Part shown: piece after piece, positions 50,650 to 62,530 of the stretch
How positions within the stretch are numbered: position 1 is the first letter of the stretch
How the letters are laid out: every line of letters begins with the position of its first letter
Source of the DNA: Sordaria brevicollis
Taxonomy: Eukaryota > Ascomycota > Sordariomycetes > Sordariales > Sordariaceae
Assembly: GCA_033439795.1 (NCBI GenBank)
Contig: JAUTDP010000004.1
Location: 2,914,001 to 2,978,000 of the forward strand
Length of the DNA: 64,000 bases
Direction of reading: 5' to 3'
Made by a program: the position numbers and the translations under genes
Notes under the pieces: model-generated
What the model was told of the DNA's origin: nothing
Seen by the model: only the letters and a program-made list of their open reading frames with translations
The model's database searches: none

Positions 50650-52200
50650 CTCCGCTCGTTAATATTTAATATAAATAATAATAGCGATCCTACGTACTTT
50701 TTAAGAAGCGACGACGAATTTTCTACGACCTTTTACTTTTTAAATATTAACGAATTACTTATAGTAGACAATTTGCTTATTTATAATATTAACGTTTATA
50801 TTATTACCCTACGCGAATTTCTTATCTTTTAAAGTATTAATAATTTTATTACCGTTATCGAAGAGGACGAAGATAAAGAAATAGTCCCCGAAGATTATTT
50901 ATCTAGTATTAATATTATCGCCGGATATTCTATTTTCCGTTCGATTATTGTACTTATTACCTATATTTATATTAAAATTCTATTTATTGCTAAAAATTAC
51001 CGCGAGGAAATACTTACTAGCCGCCGTATTACTAATAACGCTCAAAATATATTCGACGACGTAAATTTTAAATATTACTAATTTATTGTTAAATACTAAT
51101 CCTTTAAAACCGATAAATTTACTACTAATAAACGTAACGATACCCTTTGCGATATTATCTCGAAATTAACGACTTAATTTAATATAAATACTACGGGCGA
51201 AATTATTAATACTAATATTATATCCGGCTACCGTTAAATTATTAATAACCTTCCTATTTTTATAAGAGAAGAATTTAGCGGCGCTATTACCTATTATAAA
51301 ATCTTCGCTATTTAATATTTCCGTATCCAATTTTAATAAAAAATCGATACCCTCTTCTACCCTAATAAGGGTATTAAAATTATTAAAACGGCTATATTTT
51401 TAAACCTTAAAATCCTATTTAATATCCGTAAAGAGTTTTAAATTATTTAGAATAATAAGCCCGAAAATATTTAACGTTAGAAAATTAGAAAAGAATTTAT
51501 AAATTATTTAATTAAACGTTTTGAAAATATTAATTTAATTAACGACGTTAACCGCTATTTTGAGGAATATTATATAAAAAACCGCCCCTTTACCGAATTT
51601 GAGTAAAAATTTACTAATTTTTATAATTTAATCGGTTATAATAACGCTATAAAGGTTTATTACCTTCGTAATAAAATTAATAAACGTCTTCGTAATAATT
51701 TTATTTATTATAACCCCCCGGCCGCCGACGATTTTTACGCTTAATTCGATTTATACTGTATTATTACTACTAATTTCGAAGATACTAACTATTATTAAAA
51801 GATAATTAACTGCGCCCTTAATTTATCCGCTATTAGTACCGCTCCCGCCGTTAATTTTAATTCCGCCCTTCGTACTAATCCCGATAATATTCCTATTAAT
51901 TAAGGTAATAATAAAATAAATTTAAACGCCGTTGATTTAATTATATTTATTTATAAGGATATCTTCGATTAGCGTATACGTAAAGGCCTCTATTACTATT
52001 ATAATTAAAAAGGTTATATTAACCGTAATTATACCAATTCGATAAATTATAACGATAAAGGCCGTTAAAATAATAAAGGTAAAGGTAATAAAAAGAAAAA
52101 AAAGCGTAATTAGGGCTAATAGGCTAAAGTCCGCGCCGTTAACGCCGTTCCGGCCGCCTTTACCGCCCCTGCCGCCCCGGCCGCTAAAGGTAAAGAATAT
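50650..52200 (+). pseudogene. Decayed gag of the inner element
   Basis: The CCHC zinc knuckle is at 51991-52032, read as YYYYN*KGYINRNY: Tyr at all four metal positions. The sequence just before it is basic. The knuckle frame is one base off the pol frame, the same relation as in the outer element. The start codon is not resolved. Confidence 0.72.
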
Positions 52201-52299
52201 TATAACGTTCTAAAAAATAAATAGCCTTTATACCCAATCGCGTATAAAGGCTTTAATAATTATTATAATTCCTAATTAAAAAGGATAAGGTTTTAAATT

Positions 52300-55200
52300 C
52301 CCCGGAATTAAAAGGTTTAAAAGAAATACGGATTTAATCTTTAAATAATTTTATTACCCCAAATTTAATATTCCTTTCTTCCTACGTAATAACCGGCTCG
52401 CGTAAAGATTATTATATTACTCTCGTTAATAATAAATACTTTGCGTTCGCTTTTATCGATTATTTTTTTATAATAAAAAATAACTTTCCGCGTTTTAAAT
52501 TTCAACGCTTAAAGAAGTTAATTTTAACTAATAATATAATTAAAAATATTATTTTTGAAGGGGTAAAAGCCAAATTCTATATCGGATTTTATAATAAAAT
52601 TATTACTTTTTTAATATATAATATCTCCCCTAAGCACCCCGTAATTTTAAACTTCCTATAAATGTAATTCTATAAACCCGAAATTAATTACAACGCGTAT
52701 AACGTATAATTTAAATATTACCGTAATCGTTACTTTATTATAAATTTATTTAACGAATTAACCGTAATACTATATATTATTTTTAATAACGTTATAATCG
52801 CCGCTATTAAAATTTCCCTTAAGTTTATTTTAATAACGATTCCCCTTCAAGAAAATACGCCGGTTCCTAAAATTATTTCCCTAATTATAATATAAGAGTT
52901 AGCCCTAATAATTATATTTACGGCCGCTTTTAAAACGAAATCCGCTCTTTAAATAAAGAAGCTTACTCTTTAAAAGAAGTCCGCTCCTTAAATTAACCCC
53001 GCTCCCGCTTACAATTCACCCGTTCCCGAACCTTCCTAACTTCCCGCTCGCTGTAATACCGCCCTATTTAAAGCTTTAATTATTAATCGGGCTAATATTA
53101 AAATCCAAAGTATTTTAAAAATAACTATTCTCTTCGTTAAAATTAAAAGCCCTATAATTTACGAACCTTATATTAAATTAAATAATCGGCGTATATTAAT
53201 TAATATACGTCGCGAATATAATCCCTATTCGTTTAAAAAGGTAAATAACCCGTTAAATTTAAAGGATATTAAGGAATTTAACGCCGCTACGTTTAATTTC
53301 CTATACGAAAGGGATAATTTATAACTTATAATTACAATGTATATAAAATTCGAATATTTAGCCACTATTTACGAATTTAACGAAATTACCCTAATTGAAG
53401 AAATTATTAACGATATTTAAAATAGGGAAAGTAAAAAATATAAGGATACGTTACTAAAGAACCTTTATAATTTTATCAAAACTATAGCGGGTAACGGTTC
53501 CGAAGATAATATTAAGGCCGCGGTTTTAATAAAATTATTAAACTTAACGGGTAATTTCAATTAGGATATTCCTATATATAAAAAAATTATCCATTGGATT
53601 ATAGTAATTAAAATCGCTAAATAAATTAACCTTAATAAAATTACAGAGGAGGACGCGAAGAAATTTCTTAAAAAGAGCCGACGGCTAATACTATTAAAGG
53701 AAGAAATTATAATTAAAATCCCCGAACGGTATTATAAGAATATTCTAACTTTCTTACCCTAATTAATAAAGGAAATCCTATTTTATTATACTTATAATTA
53801 TAAAATTAAATTATTATTAGACGCTAAGCCGCTTAACGTTCGTATTCGCCCGACGTCCCTTATCGAAATTTCAATTATTAAATAGTAGGTTAATAATAAT
53901 TTTCGTAAGAATTTTATCCGCCTTTTATAATTAACTGCAATTACCCCTATCCTTTTAATTAAAAAACCGGGTAGCGGAATCCGAATTTACGTAAATTATA
54001 AAAATATTAATAATATTACTCTAAAATCCCGCTACCCGCTCCTATTAATTAAAGAGACCCTAGATTCGATTTGTAAAATAAAAATTTTTATTAAATTAAA
54101 TATTATTACCGCATTTAATTAAATACGGGTTAAGGAAAGCTACGAATAGTTAATTACGTTTATTATTCGCTTCGGCTTATTCGAATTTTTAATTTATCTA
54201 TTTAGCCTTTAAAGCGCGTTTAATACGTTTTAAAACTATATTAATAATATCCTATATAATATCTTTAACGTTTACGTAATTGCGTATTTTAACGATATTT
54301 TAATTTATTCTAATAATAAAAAGGAATATAAATAGTATATTAACGAGGTTTTAAAACGAATAATTAAAATAAAATTATAAATTAATATTAATAAATACGA
54401 ATTTTATATAATATGTACGAAATATTTAAGTTTAATTATTACGCCTAATAATATTAAAATAAATCCCGAAAAGGTCGCCGCCGTTATAATATAATAAATT
54501 CCCGATTTTAAATATTCGCTATAACGTTTTTTAAATTTCGCTAATTTCTACCGACGTTTTATAAAATACTTTTTAATTATAGTAGGATTACTTTACGAGC
54601 TAATTAAAAAAATAGTATCCGCAAATTGGAAATAAATAAAGCGGTATTAAGATTTTTTTAAGGTATTAAAGAGAGCCTTTACGAACGGACTAATTTTACG
54701 TATTTATAATTAATTTAAATTAATTATCGTAAAAACGGACGCTTTAAATTGGGCTTATAGAGGAATTTTATTGTAATATAATAATAATAATATTTTATAA
54801 CCGGTCGCTTATTTTAATTAGAGATATTCCGCCGCCGAATATAATTATAATATTTATAATAAAGAATTATTAATTATTATTAAAATATTAGAAGAGTAGA
54901 AACCGGAGTTTGAAGGAACGTAATAACCGTTTAAAATCCTTACGGATTATTAGAATTTGAAAATATTTATAACTAATAAGTAATTAACGCCCCGCTATAT
55001 AAAGTAGTCCCAATTCTTATTTCGTTTTAATTTTATAATTAAATACCGATTAAGTTCCTTCTAAATTCGCCCCGACGCCCTTAACCGTAAACCGGAAAAT
55101 ATCCCTAAGAACGTAAATAATAAGCGGCTATTAATACGTAATAAAGTTTTATTAGATAAGAACCTCTTCGTTAATAGCGCCTTTATTTTAGAGCCGGAGG

Positions 55201-56640
55201 ACGAATTAGACGTAGGAAACTTCGTTGGTTATAGGTATAAAATTCTAAAAAAAATAGAATTGGAGGAATTAATAGGAATTGAATATTTATACGAATTGGA
55301 TATCCTAAACGAAAAATTAATAGACGATTTAGTAACGGAATTTTACGAAAAATCTACCTTTTTGTAAAACGTTTTAGCCTACTTATTAGACCCTAACCGT
55401 CGCGTATAATTAAAGGAGGTGCGTAAATAAATAATAAAAATTTCGTTCGCGGAATACCGCGCTATTTAGGGACGTATTTATTTTAAGAATACCGTTATTA
55501 TAAACTTTAACGATTCTACTCTTTATTTATAATTCCTTCGACGTATTTACAATTCGCTATTAATAAGGTATTTAAATAGAGAAAAGACCTTTTATTTATT
55601 ATTATAATTTTATTTTTAATTAAGGATATATTAATCCGTTAGAATATATTATAAAGCGTGCCTTTAGTGCGTAAAGATAAAGCCTTTACGATATTCCCTT
55701 TATAATTTATTAAAATTATTAACCGTTCTTTTTACGCTATAGAAGGATATTTCCGTTAATTATATTACCCTATTAACGCCTTATTTTCGGAGGGGATAAG
55801 AATTCAAATACATTACGGTAATTATCGATCGGTTAATTAAAATATATTATTTTATCCCTTATAAGACTTTAATGGCGGAGGAATTAGCGGAACGTTTTAT
55901 TAATAAAGTTTATAATTTTTATAACGTACCCGATATTATTATCTCCGACCGCGGTATATAATTTATTTCGACGTTTTAAAGGACTTTATTTTTAAGATTG
56001 GAAGTGAATTTAAAACCTTCGTCCGTTTTCCACCTATTTATTAATAATTAGACCGAATGTATTAACGCCGAAATAGAACGTTACTTAAGGACTTATATTA
56101 ATTAGGTTTAAGACGATTAAATCGATTGGTTATTAATTGCGGAATTTATAAGAAATAATACTGCTTTTAAAACTATGGGAGTATTCCCCTTCTTTATTAA
56201 TTACGGTTTTAACCCGCGTATAAGTATTAAACCGGCTACCCTTTACCCTCTTAAATTATTAAAGGCTTAGGAAGCCGAATTCTTTAAAGTTTATAAAATA
56301 ATAGAATAGTTTAAAATTATCTTCAATTTCGTAATAGTTAAAATAAAATAAATATAATAATATTATAAGGATAATATTAATATTAGGAGGTTGGACGCCC
56401 CGGTTTATAAGCCGGGCGATATAATCTTCTTCGATACCTAAAATTTCGAAACCGGCCGCCCGTACGCTAAATTCACTTCGCTTTTCGAAAATCCTTTCCT
56501 AATTGTTAAAATTAATACCTATTTTATTACCCTTAAATTATTAATTAATATAAAATACGGGCGGACTTTTAATATAAATAAAATAAAGCTTTAATTATTA
56601 GCGGGGTTATTAGGTTAAATATAATAATAGTAGAATATTT
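52300..56640 (+). pseudogene. Decayed pol of the inner element
   Basis: RT lies at about 53700-54560: LLIKKPGSGIRIYVNYKNI, catalytic box YFNDILIYSNN (54286-54318) with one Asp changed to Asn. RNase H covers about 54720-55080 (YNKELLIIIKILEE). Integrase covers about 55560-56290: the first catalytic Asp reads Asn (DISVNYIT), the second is kept (IISDRG), and the Glu is kept (NAEIERYL). A Gypsy-type segment TSLFENPFLIVKI follows near 56470. All of these lie in one frame, with stops from CAA, CAG and TGG. Confidence 0.88.
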
Positions 56641-57130
56641 ATATTAATATAGGGAGGATTATACGCCGAACGGATAACGGCGAGGATTTTTTCGAATGGG
56701 ATTTCGTAGAGATCGATAGATGTAAAAAAGAGAGGGGTTATTAAATATATTATATTATTTGGGCTCCCCTTTATAGGCCTAATTAGTAACCGTATACTAA
56801 TGTAGCGATATATTTAAAAAAGGTTAGGGAATTTTACAAAAAGTATTCCGACGCCCTAATACCGTTAAATTAGGTTAAGGCCGAGAAGAAGAAGTTTAGG
56901 GAGGAAGTATGGAAATCGGAAGAATTGGAAATACCGTTAGAAGAGGGGGATTCGCTGGCGGAGAATATAAAGGCTCCGGCCGGGGAATAGAAGGAAGTAA
57001 GGAGGAGGTTGCTATAATTAAGGGCCGCCGCGGCTATAAACATTTTTCGAAGTATAGCGATACGTTTAATAAGGATTTTTATTATTTTATATAATAATAA
57101 TTAGCTATATAGTTTCTTTTAATTAGGGGT
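56640..57130 (+). pseudogene. Chromodomain-like tail of inner pol and 3' leader
   Basis: The frame after integrase contains EDFFEWDFVEIDRCKKERG and, further on, VAIYLKKVREFYKKYSDAL, the pattern of the C-terminal chromodomain of chromoviruses. The remaining bases lead to the polypurine tract. The assignment is by pattern only. Confidence 0.5.
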
Positions 57131-57132
57131 AA

Positions 57133-57427
57133 TATTATAGGCTTAGTTTAATAATTATATATAATTTAATTACGTATTTGTACTAAGGTTGTAATTATTA
57201 TTAAGATGATTATAACCTTATTTGGCTGGCCCGCCGCCGCGGTCGTACAGCAATACGGTCGCGGTCCCAGTTATATGACCACGCGCGCCCTACGCGCGTA
57301 TAGTTTGTGCGCCGTACCCTTATAAGGGCAGCCACCCGCGCACAGCTTCACTCCCTTTCCTCTTTTCCTTCCTCGTATAATATTATATATCCTATTCTAC
57401 TTACCTTGGTCGTGTTTACCCGTAATA
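57133..57427 (+). repeat. 3' LTR of the inner element
   Basis: 295 bp, gap-free match to the 5' LTR. Its first 60 bases are far more mutated (TATTATAGGCTTAGTTTAAT), while the GC core near 57229-57268 is nearly unchanged. Confidence 0.93.
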
Positions 57428-57432
57428 TTACC
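57428..57432. repeat. Target-site duplication of the inner element, right copy (ttacc)
   Basis: Matches 50064-50068 exactly. Confidence 0.88.
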
Positions 57433-58110
57433 CAATAATATAAAATACTCGCTAATCTTTTATATTTCGATAATCTAATATTAAACCGGTTAAAGTCTCC
57501 CCGGTTAAATCGTCGATTTTAACATTTACGCTAATAAAGGTAGAATTATAATTCGTACCAACGACTACGAAGAATATATTAAATAAAAATTCGATAAATT
57601 ATTAAATATTAAATAAAAAAGAGAAAATTATTATTAATACTATTTAATTAAATAGAAAGGCGATTATAACCCTACTTAGGAAAAGGTTAATAACGTTATT
57701 AATTATAAAGTACGTCTTTAAAAATTTTACTACGATTACCCCGATAAATTAATACCGCCCCGCATTAAAGAACTTCTCGACTACTTCGAATAAAAAGGAA
57801 AATACCCGATAATAAACCCTATTATTCATAATAAATAACCCGACGCTAATACTAAACACCGCGTTTTATACCGCTACTCCGCCTATTTAGCGTAATAATT
57901 CGCTATTTCCAAAATAAAACTATTACTAACCAAAAAGGAAGTAGAGGAGGGATTTATAAAAATAATAACGAGGATTATACGATTTTTAATAAATAAATAA
58001 TCTAGGATACGGCTAACGTTATAATTAAAAGTATTTAATAAATTAATAAAGGATTTTAAATTATAATTATACGTATATATAAATTTTTTTAACTTTACGA
58101 ATTTCTTTTA
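57433..58110 (+). pseudogene. 3' end of outer pol with chromodomain-like segment
   Basis: This resumes the outer pol frame directly after the nested insertion: the joined frame reads ADLYTVKL*LPNNIKYSLIF. Further on come KGRIIIRTNDYEEYIK and a basic stretch ending in a polypurine tract. The position and charge pattern fit a chromodomain, which in chromoviruses targets integration to heterochromatin. RIP has removed most diagnostic aromatic residues. Confidence 0.65.
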
Positions 58111-58121
58111 AAGGGGGATAA

Positions 58122-58407
58122 TATTATAGGATTATATTTATATTATACCTAGTATACGTACTAACCACTTATATAGGTACTTAGATCCCTAGCGATTATT
58201 CCCGACTATAATACGTATATTATAGCTCGATATAATTTAGATTTGGTTATTTATGGTTACGTATAGTATTACGTGGGTGCGCACGGATTAGGGTATGGGC
58301 TCGCGCCTATATATCTAGTCCTCTATATATACTTCTCCCTTCCCTTCCTTCGTACAATAATATATATCTTATTATATACTTAACGGTGCCAACGCTGTCC
58401 TTTGATA
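58122..58407 (+). repeat. 3' LTR of the outer element
   Basis: 286 bp, the partner of 43392-43677. The two differ by transitions in both directions, so the copies were mutated independently after insertion. Confidence 0.93.
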
Positions 58408-58412
58408 TTTAT
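58408..58412. repeat. Target-site duplication of the outer element, right copy (tttat)
   Basis: Identical to 43387-43391. Confidence 0.85.
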
Positions 58413-58556
58413 TAGCGGGTAAGTTTTTAAGTTTGGGTTTAAATTTAGTTCTAAATTTAATTCTAGCCTTTATTTTCCTATATTTTCTCTTCCTCTTAGT
58501 AAATAAATTTTTAATTCTAATTTTAACCTTCGTTAATTAAAGCTTTATATATAAAT

Positions 58557-58845
58557 AGCGGGTATATTATTTATTATTAAGGTTTTTTACCTTCCGTTAA
58601 AAATTTTATTAACCTATTCGAAAAATACGACGAAATTTTCTTTATAGGCGTTTTTATATTATTATTCTTATTTTTATTATTATTATTCTTAGAGGGAAGG
58701 AGGTTTTCGTTAGTGGTAACCCTAATATTATAACGGGTATGCTACTTATTGTTAAAACCTTTTACCTTCTATTAAGAATTTTATTAACCTATTTGAAAAA
58801 AACGTTAAGGTTTTCTTTATAGGCGTTTTTACGCTATTATTATTA
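58557..58845. repeat. Pair of direct repeats of about 110 bp
   Basis: Unit A starts at 58557 (AGCGGGTATATT) and unit B near 58733 (ACGGGTATGCTA). Both contain ATTTTATTAACCTATT and TTTTCTTTATAGGCGTTTTT. They lie about 177 bp apart and have decayed independently. Confidence 0.75.
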
Positions 58846-61140
58846 GGAGGAAATAAAATAATAATATATATTTATTCGATTTATTAGGGAAATAAATATA
58901 TCGTTCAATTATATTATTATTATTATCGGGAAATAGGAAATTCAAATTAATACAATATATAATAAAGGGAATAACGTAATATGAAATATATAATAGCGGT
59001 TTCTATAGGAAATATATTTAGAATATTATTAATTATTATTAATAATCTTATAAAATAATATAAAATTAATATTACTATTCTTTAATTAATAAAATTTCGA
59101 TTAATTTAATAATATTAAAATTATTATATTAGATTAGAGAGTATAAATAGGGAAAATTTTTTAAAATAATTAAATTAAAATCTATTAAAATTTAGAAAAT
59201 CGATTTTCTATTTCTTAAATTTTCCCTAGATTAATTAGCCCAATTAACGTATATAGGCTACTTAATAATAAATTTTATTTTATTTAAATTTTATTTATTA
59301 ATTAAAAAAAGTTTATAAAACTGTATACGTAAAAAGTTCGTTAACCGTACTATATTATAATATTTTTCTAAAGGAATAATATCTATACGCAATATTAAAC
59401 TAAGAGTTTTACCTATTTAAATATAATATATAAATTACCCTCTTCTATTATATAATTATAAAAAGTATTTATAATTTATACGTACGTAATTTAGGGAAAC
59501 CTTCCTTTATACCCTTCTTTTTATACTTTATATCTTTTTTTTTTATAATTTATTATAACCTTACCTCTTTTAAATTTTAATTCTATTTTTTATAATTATA
59601 ATATTCTTTACGATTAAACCTTTTACGATTAAATTTTTTACGAAATTTTCCGCAATTCGAAATCCGAATTTCCTATTATTTTATAAATCCCTTACGCTTT
59701 AAGGTTATTAAACGCGAGCCGAAAGATAAAGATAAAGCTTTTATATTATTTAATTTTTATTATTCTCTTCTTTTCTCCTTTAAATAGGATATTACCATTA
59801 TAAATTCGATTGCGATTATAACCTCCTCTTTTAATACCGTTAAAAAACTATTTTTCTATTTCTTATTAATAAATATTTATTTCTAATATAAAAAATATAA
59901 TAATTATATAATTAATAAATTATTATTATTTTAAAATTCGAAACCGTAAATAAATTTCCCCTCTTCCCCCCATTCTTTTTTCCCCTTCTTCTTCCCTTCC
60001 TCTTTCCCCTTCCCCTCTTCCTTTCCCTTTTCCTTTTTTTCCTTTTTCCCCTTCCCCTTCTTTTTCCTTTTCTCCTTCCCCTTCTCTTTCCCTCTCTCTT
60101 TCTTATTCTTTCTAATTTTTAATTTTTATTATTCCTTTTTCTTTTTACTTCATTTTATTTCTTTTTTTTATAAATAATATACTAATTATTTATAAATAAT
60201 AAGCTTTTTATTAACTTTTTAACCTCTTTCTTCTAATATTCCAATAATCTTTTCTTTAATATCCGACGACCTTCTTTTAATATTCCAACGAATTTTTTTA
60301 CAACTTTTAGATATTTTAAAACGAAATTCGGAATTTATTTTCCTTTCTAATAATACTAAGAATATTAATAATTCTACCCTTTACCGACTAATTCCCAATT
60401 TATTACTATCGATATTATCATTTAAAATATTAATATTATTATTTAAAATATTAATACTACTATTTAGAATATTAATATTATTATTTAGAATATTAATATT
60501 ATTATCCCTATTAGTAATAATAATACTATAATATTAATAATAATACCCTTAATTATTAAAAGTAATTATTTAATAAATTAATAACCTATACCTCAATAGT
60601 AATTTTATAAAAATAATTATTTAGTAATATAATAGTAATATTACAATATTAATAATAATACCCTTAATTATTAAGAATAGTTATTTAATAAATTAATAGC
60701 CCGAAGATAATAAGGACGAATTTAATATCGTTTCTTAATTACCCTATTTTATATAATTATCCTGCCGTTTTTATTCCGTTAATAATTTTTAAATTACGTT
60801 TCCTAATTACTTTATTTTATATAATTATTTTACCGTCTTTAATAATTATTAAAGTAATTATATCGTTTCTATTTTATTACGCTAAAGTCGCTACTAAATT
60901 CATTATTAAATTCGCCGTTAGACTTTATCGATTTTAATTTTTATAATTTTTAAATATTTTTATTACTATTAAATTCTTATAATTTAATTTACGAATATAT
61001 TTCCTATTAAAATACTATTATCCTTTAAATTATTTTTATAAATTAGGTTATGCCGAAGCGTTTATTACCCTTAAGCCTTTTAGAATACCCTTTTTAACGC
61101 TAATAATTCTTATATTTTAGAATTCGATTTTAAATAATTA
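58846..61140. other. Degraded AT-rich sequence without recognisable gene
   Basis: It includes a pyrimidine-rich stretch at about 59955-60165. Short TTTAGAATATTAATATTATT-type repeats lie at 60420-60510. A direct repeat of about 70 bp (TTAATAATAATACCCTTAAT) lies near 60530 and 60650. No intact frame was found. Confidence 0.6.
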
Positions 61141-61144
61141 ATTT

Positions 61145-61345
61145 TTTAATACTTTAATTCCTCTATTGATATTTATATTAAGGTAATAATTTAAATAAAT
61201 AAAATAAATTCGAAGAAACTTTATAATTATTTCGTAAAAATCGAATTAATACCCTAATTCCTCTGTTAATATTTATATTAGGGTAATAACCCGGATAAAT
61301 AAAATAAATTCGAAGAAGCCTTATAATTATTTTATAAAAATTGAA
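61145..61345. repeat. Tandem duplication with a 100-bp period
   Basis: Two copies beginning near AATTCCTCTATTGATATTTA (61156) and AATTCCTCTGTTAATATTTA (61256). Both continue through AAATTCGAAGAA and TTATAATTATTT. Differences are mainly transitions. Confidence 0.82.
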
Positions 61346-61739
61346 GAGGAATTTAAAAATCTTTCAATTCGTTAACGCGCTAACGTATTAACGCGCTAAT
61401 ATATTAATATATTAATTTCTATAAATATAATTTCAATAAACCTTTTTTATTTCCCCTTTTATTAACCCGAAATAAATACTTATTTTAAACGATTTTAATA
61501 ACTTTTTCTCAATATATTTTACCCTATAATCTTTAATAATTATTAACCTATTATATTTTAATAAAACTTATTTTTAAAATATTATATCTAATTTAAATAT
61601 AATTAAATTTAATTGCCTTTAAGTATTAAAGAACGAAATTTTATAAATTAATTCCGCCGAAAGTCGTAATTATTTATTTACGAATTATATTTAAAGAATA
61701 AAAGTATATATTTAATTACACTCTTTATATAATAGAATT

Positions 61740-62240
61740 CCCTATTCGAAAAATTTAATAAAATTTTACCTTTATTAAAAGGAACGTTATACCCGGTTAT
61801 ATTCTTTATATAATAAAATTCGTATAATATTAGCAATCGTTATTAAAGGAGGTTTTTAATACAAAATATTAATATAACGCTTTTAAAGCGTTATAGTTAA
61901 ATTAAGATCGAAGATAACGATTAAATAATTACCTCCCTTATTATAATTTGTAATATTTTAAATCTTAATTACTTCCCCTTTTCCTTTAAAATAAATTAAT
62001 TTTTTTTCTCTCTTAAAATAAGCGGCGGCCTTTTTCGTTCGAAAAATTTAATAAAATTTTACTTTTATTAAAAGGAGGATAATTATTTCCCCTATTATAA
62101 TTTATAATATTTTAAATTTTAATTAATTCCTCTTTTCCTTTAAAATAAGCGGCGGCCTTCCTCGTTCGAAAAATTTAATAGAATTCTATACCCTTATTAA
62201 AAGGAGCGTTTTATTTACTTTTATTAAAGGGAATATTATA
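61740..62240. repeat. Tandem repeat of about 127 bp
   Basis: AGCGGCGGCC occurs at 62021 and 62148. Both are followed by CGTTCGAAAAATTTAATA and TTATTAAAAGGAG and preceded by TTTTCCTTTAAAAT. A partial earlier copy is at about 61745-61785. AGCGGCGGCC is an unusual GC island in this DNA. Confidence 0.8.
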
Positions 62241-62384
62241 TTTAATTACGCTCCTCACGTAGTAGAATTCGCGTAGCGTTAATAATCGTTACTCCTTATT
62301 TAAAGAATTTAATAAAATTTATTATTAAAATTATAATAACGGATAAGGACAAATTAACGGGTTTAAAACCTCTTTTTAGTAAAT

Positions 62385-62530
62385 AAATTGCCCTTCCTTT
62401 ATTTATCCTTCCCTTTTTCCTTCCCTTTCTCCTTTTCTTTTTCCCTTTCCTTTTCCCTTTCTTTCTCTTTCTCCTTTTCCCTCCCCTTTTCCTTTTCTTT
62501 CTCCTTTTCCTTTTCCTTCTTTAATTCTAA
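62385..62530. repeat. Pyrimidine-rich simple-sequence tract
   Basis: Almost all C and T in short CCTTTT-type units. The open frame here, rich in Phe, Ser and Leu, is a product of the repeat and not a gene. Confidence 0.85.

Larger units (their letters stand above)
50069..57427 (+). mobile_element. Inner Ty3/Gypsy LTR retrotransposon nested in the outer element
   Basis: 7359 bp with two LTRs of 295 bp each, flanked by ttacc on both sides. A polypurine stretch (AGGGGTAA, 57125-57132) abuts the 3' LTR. Internal order is Gag with zinc knuckle, RT, RNase H, integrase, chromodomain-like segment. It lies in the same orientation as the outer element. RIP has destroyed every frame. It is a different family from the outer element: LTR sequences are unrelated and the RT sequences differ clearly. 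Confidence 0.94.
43392..58407 (+). mobile_element. Outer Ty3/Gypsy LTR retrotransposon, RIP-degraded and split by a nested element
   Basis: LTRs at both ends are 286 bp each and start T(G/A)TTATAGG. The flanking 5-bp duplication is tttat (43387-43391 and 58408-58412). A polypurine tract AAGGGGGATA (58111-58120) precedes the 3' LTR. Without the nested insert (7364 bp including one target copy) the element is 7652 bp. Gag with a decayed CCHC knuckle comes first, then reverse transcriptase, RNase H, integrase and a chromodomain-like tail. Integrase after RT defines Ty3/Gypsy rather than Copia. Many stop codons show that the element cannot act alone. Confidence 0.93.

Noticed and set aside
56909..57094. 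61-codon ORF near the end of the inner element
   Set aside because: A remnant in the chromodomain-like tail region without its own start signals or homology.
43392..57427. Copia-type elements
   Set aside because: Integrase follows reverse transcriptase and RNase H in both elements, which is the Ty3/Gypsy order.
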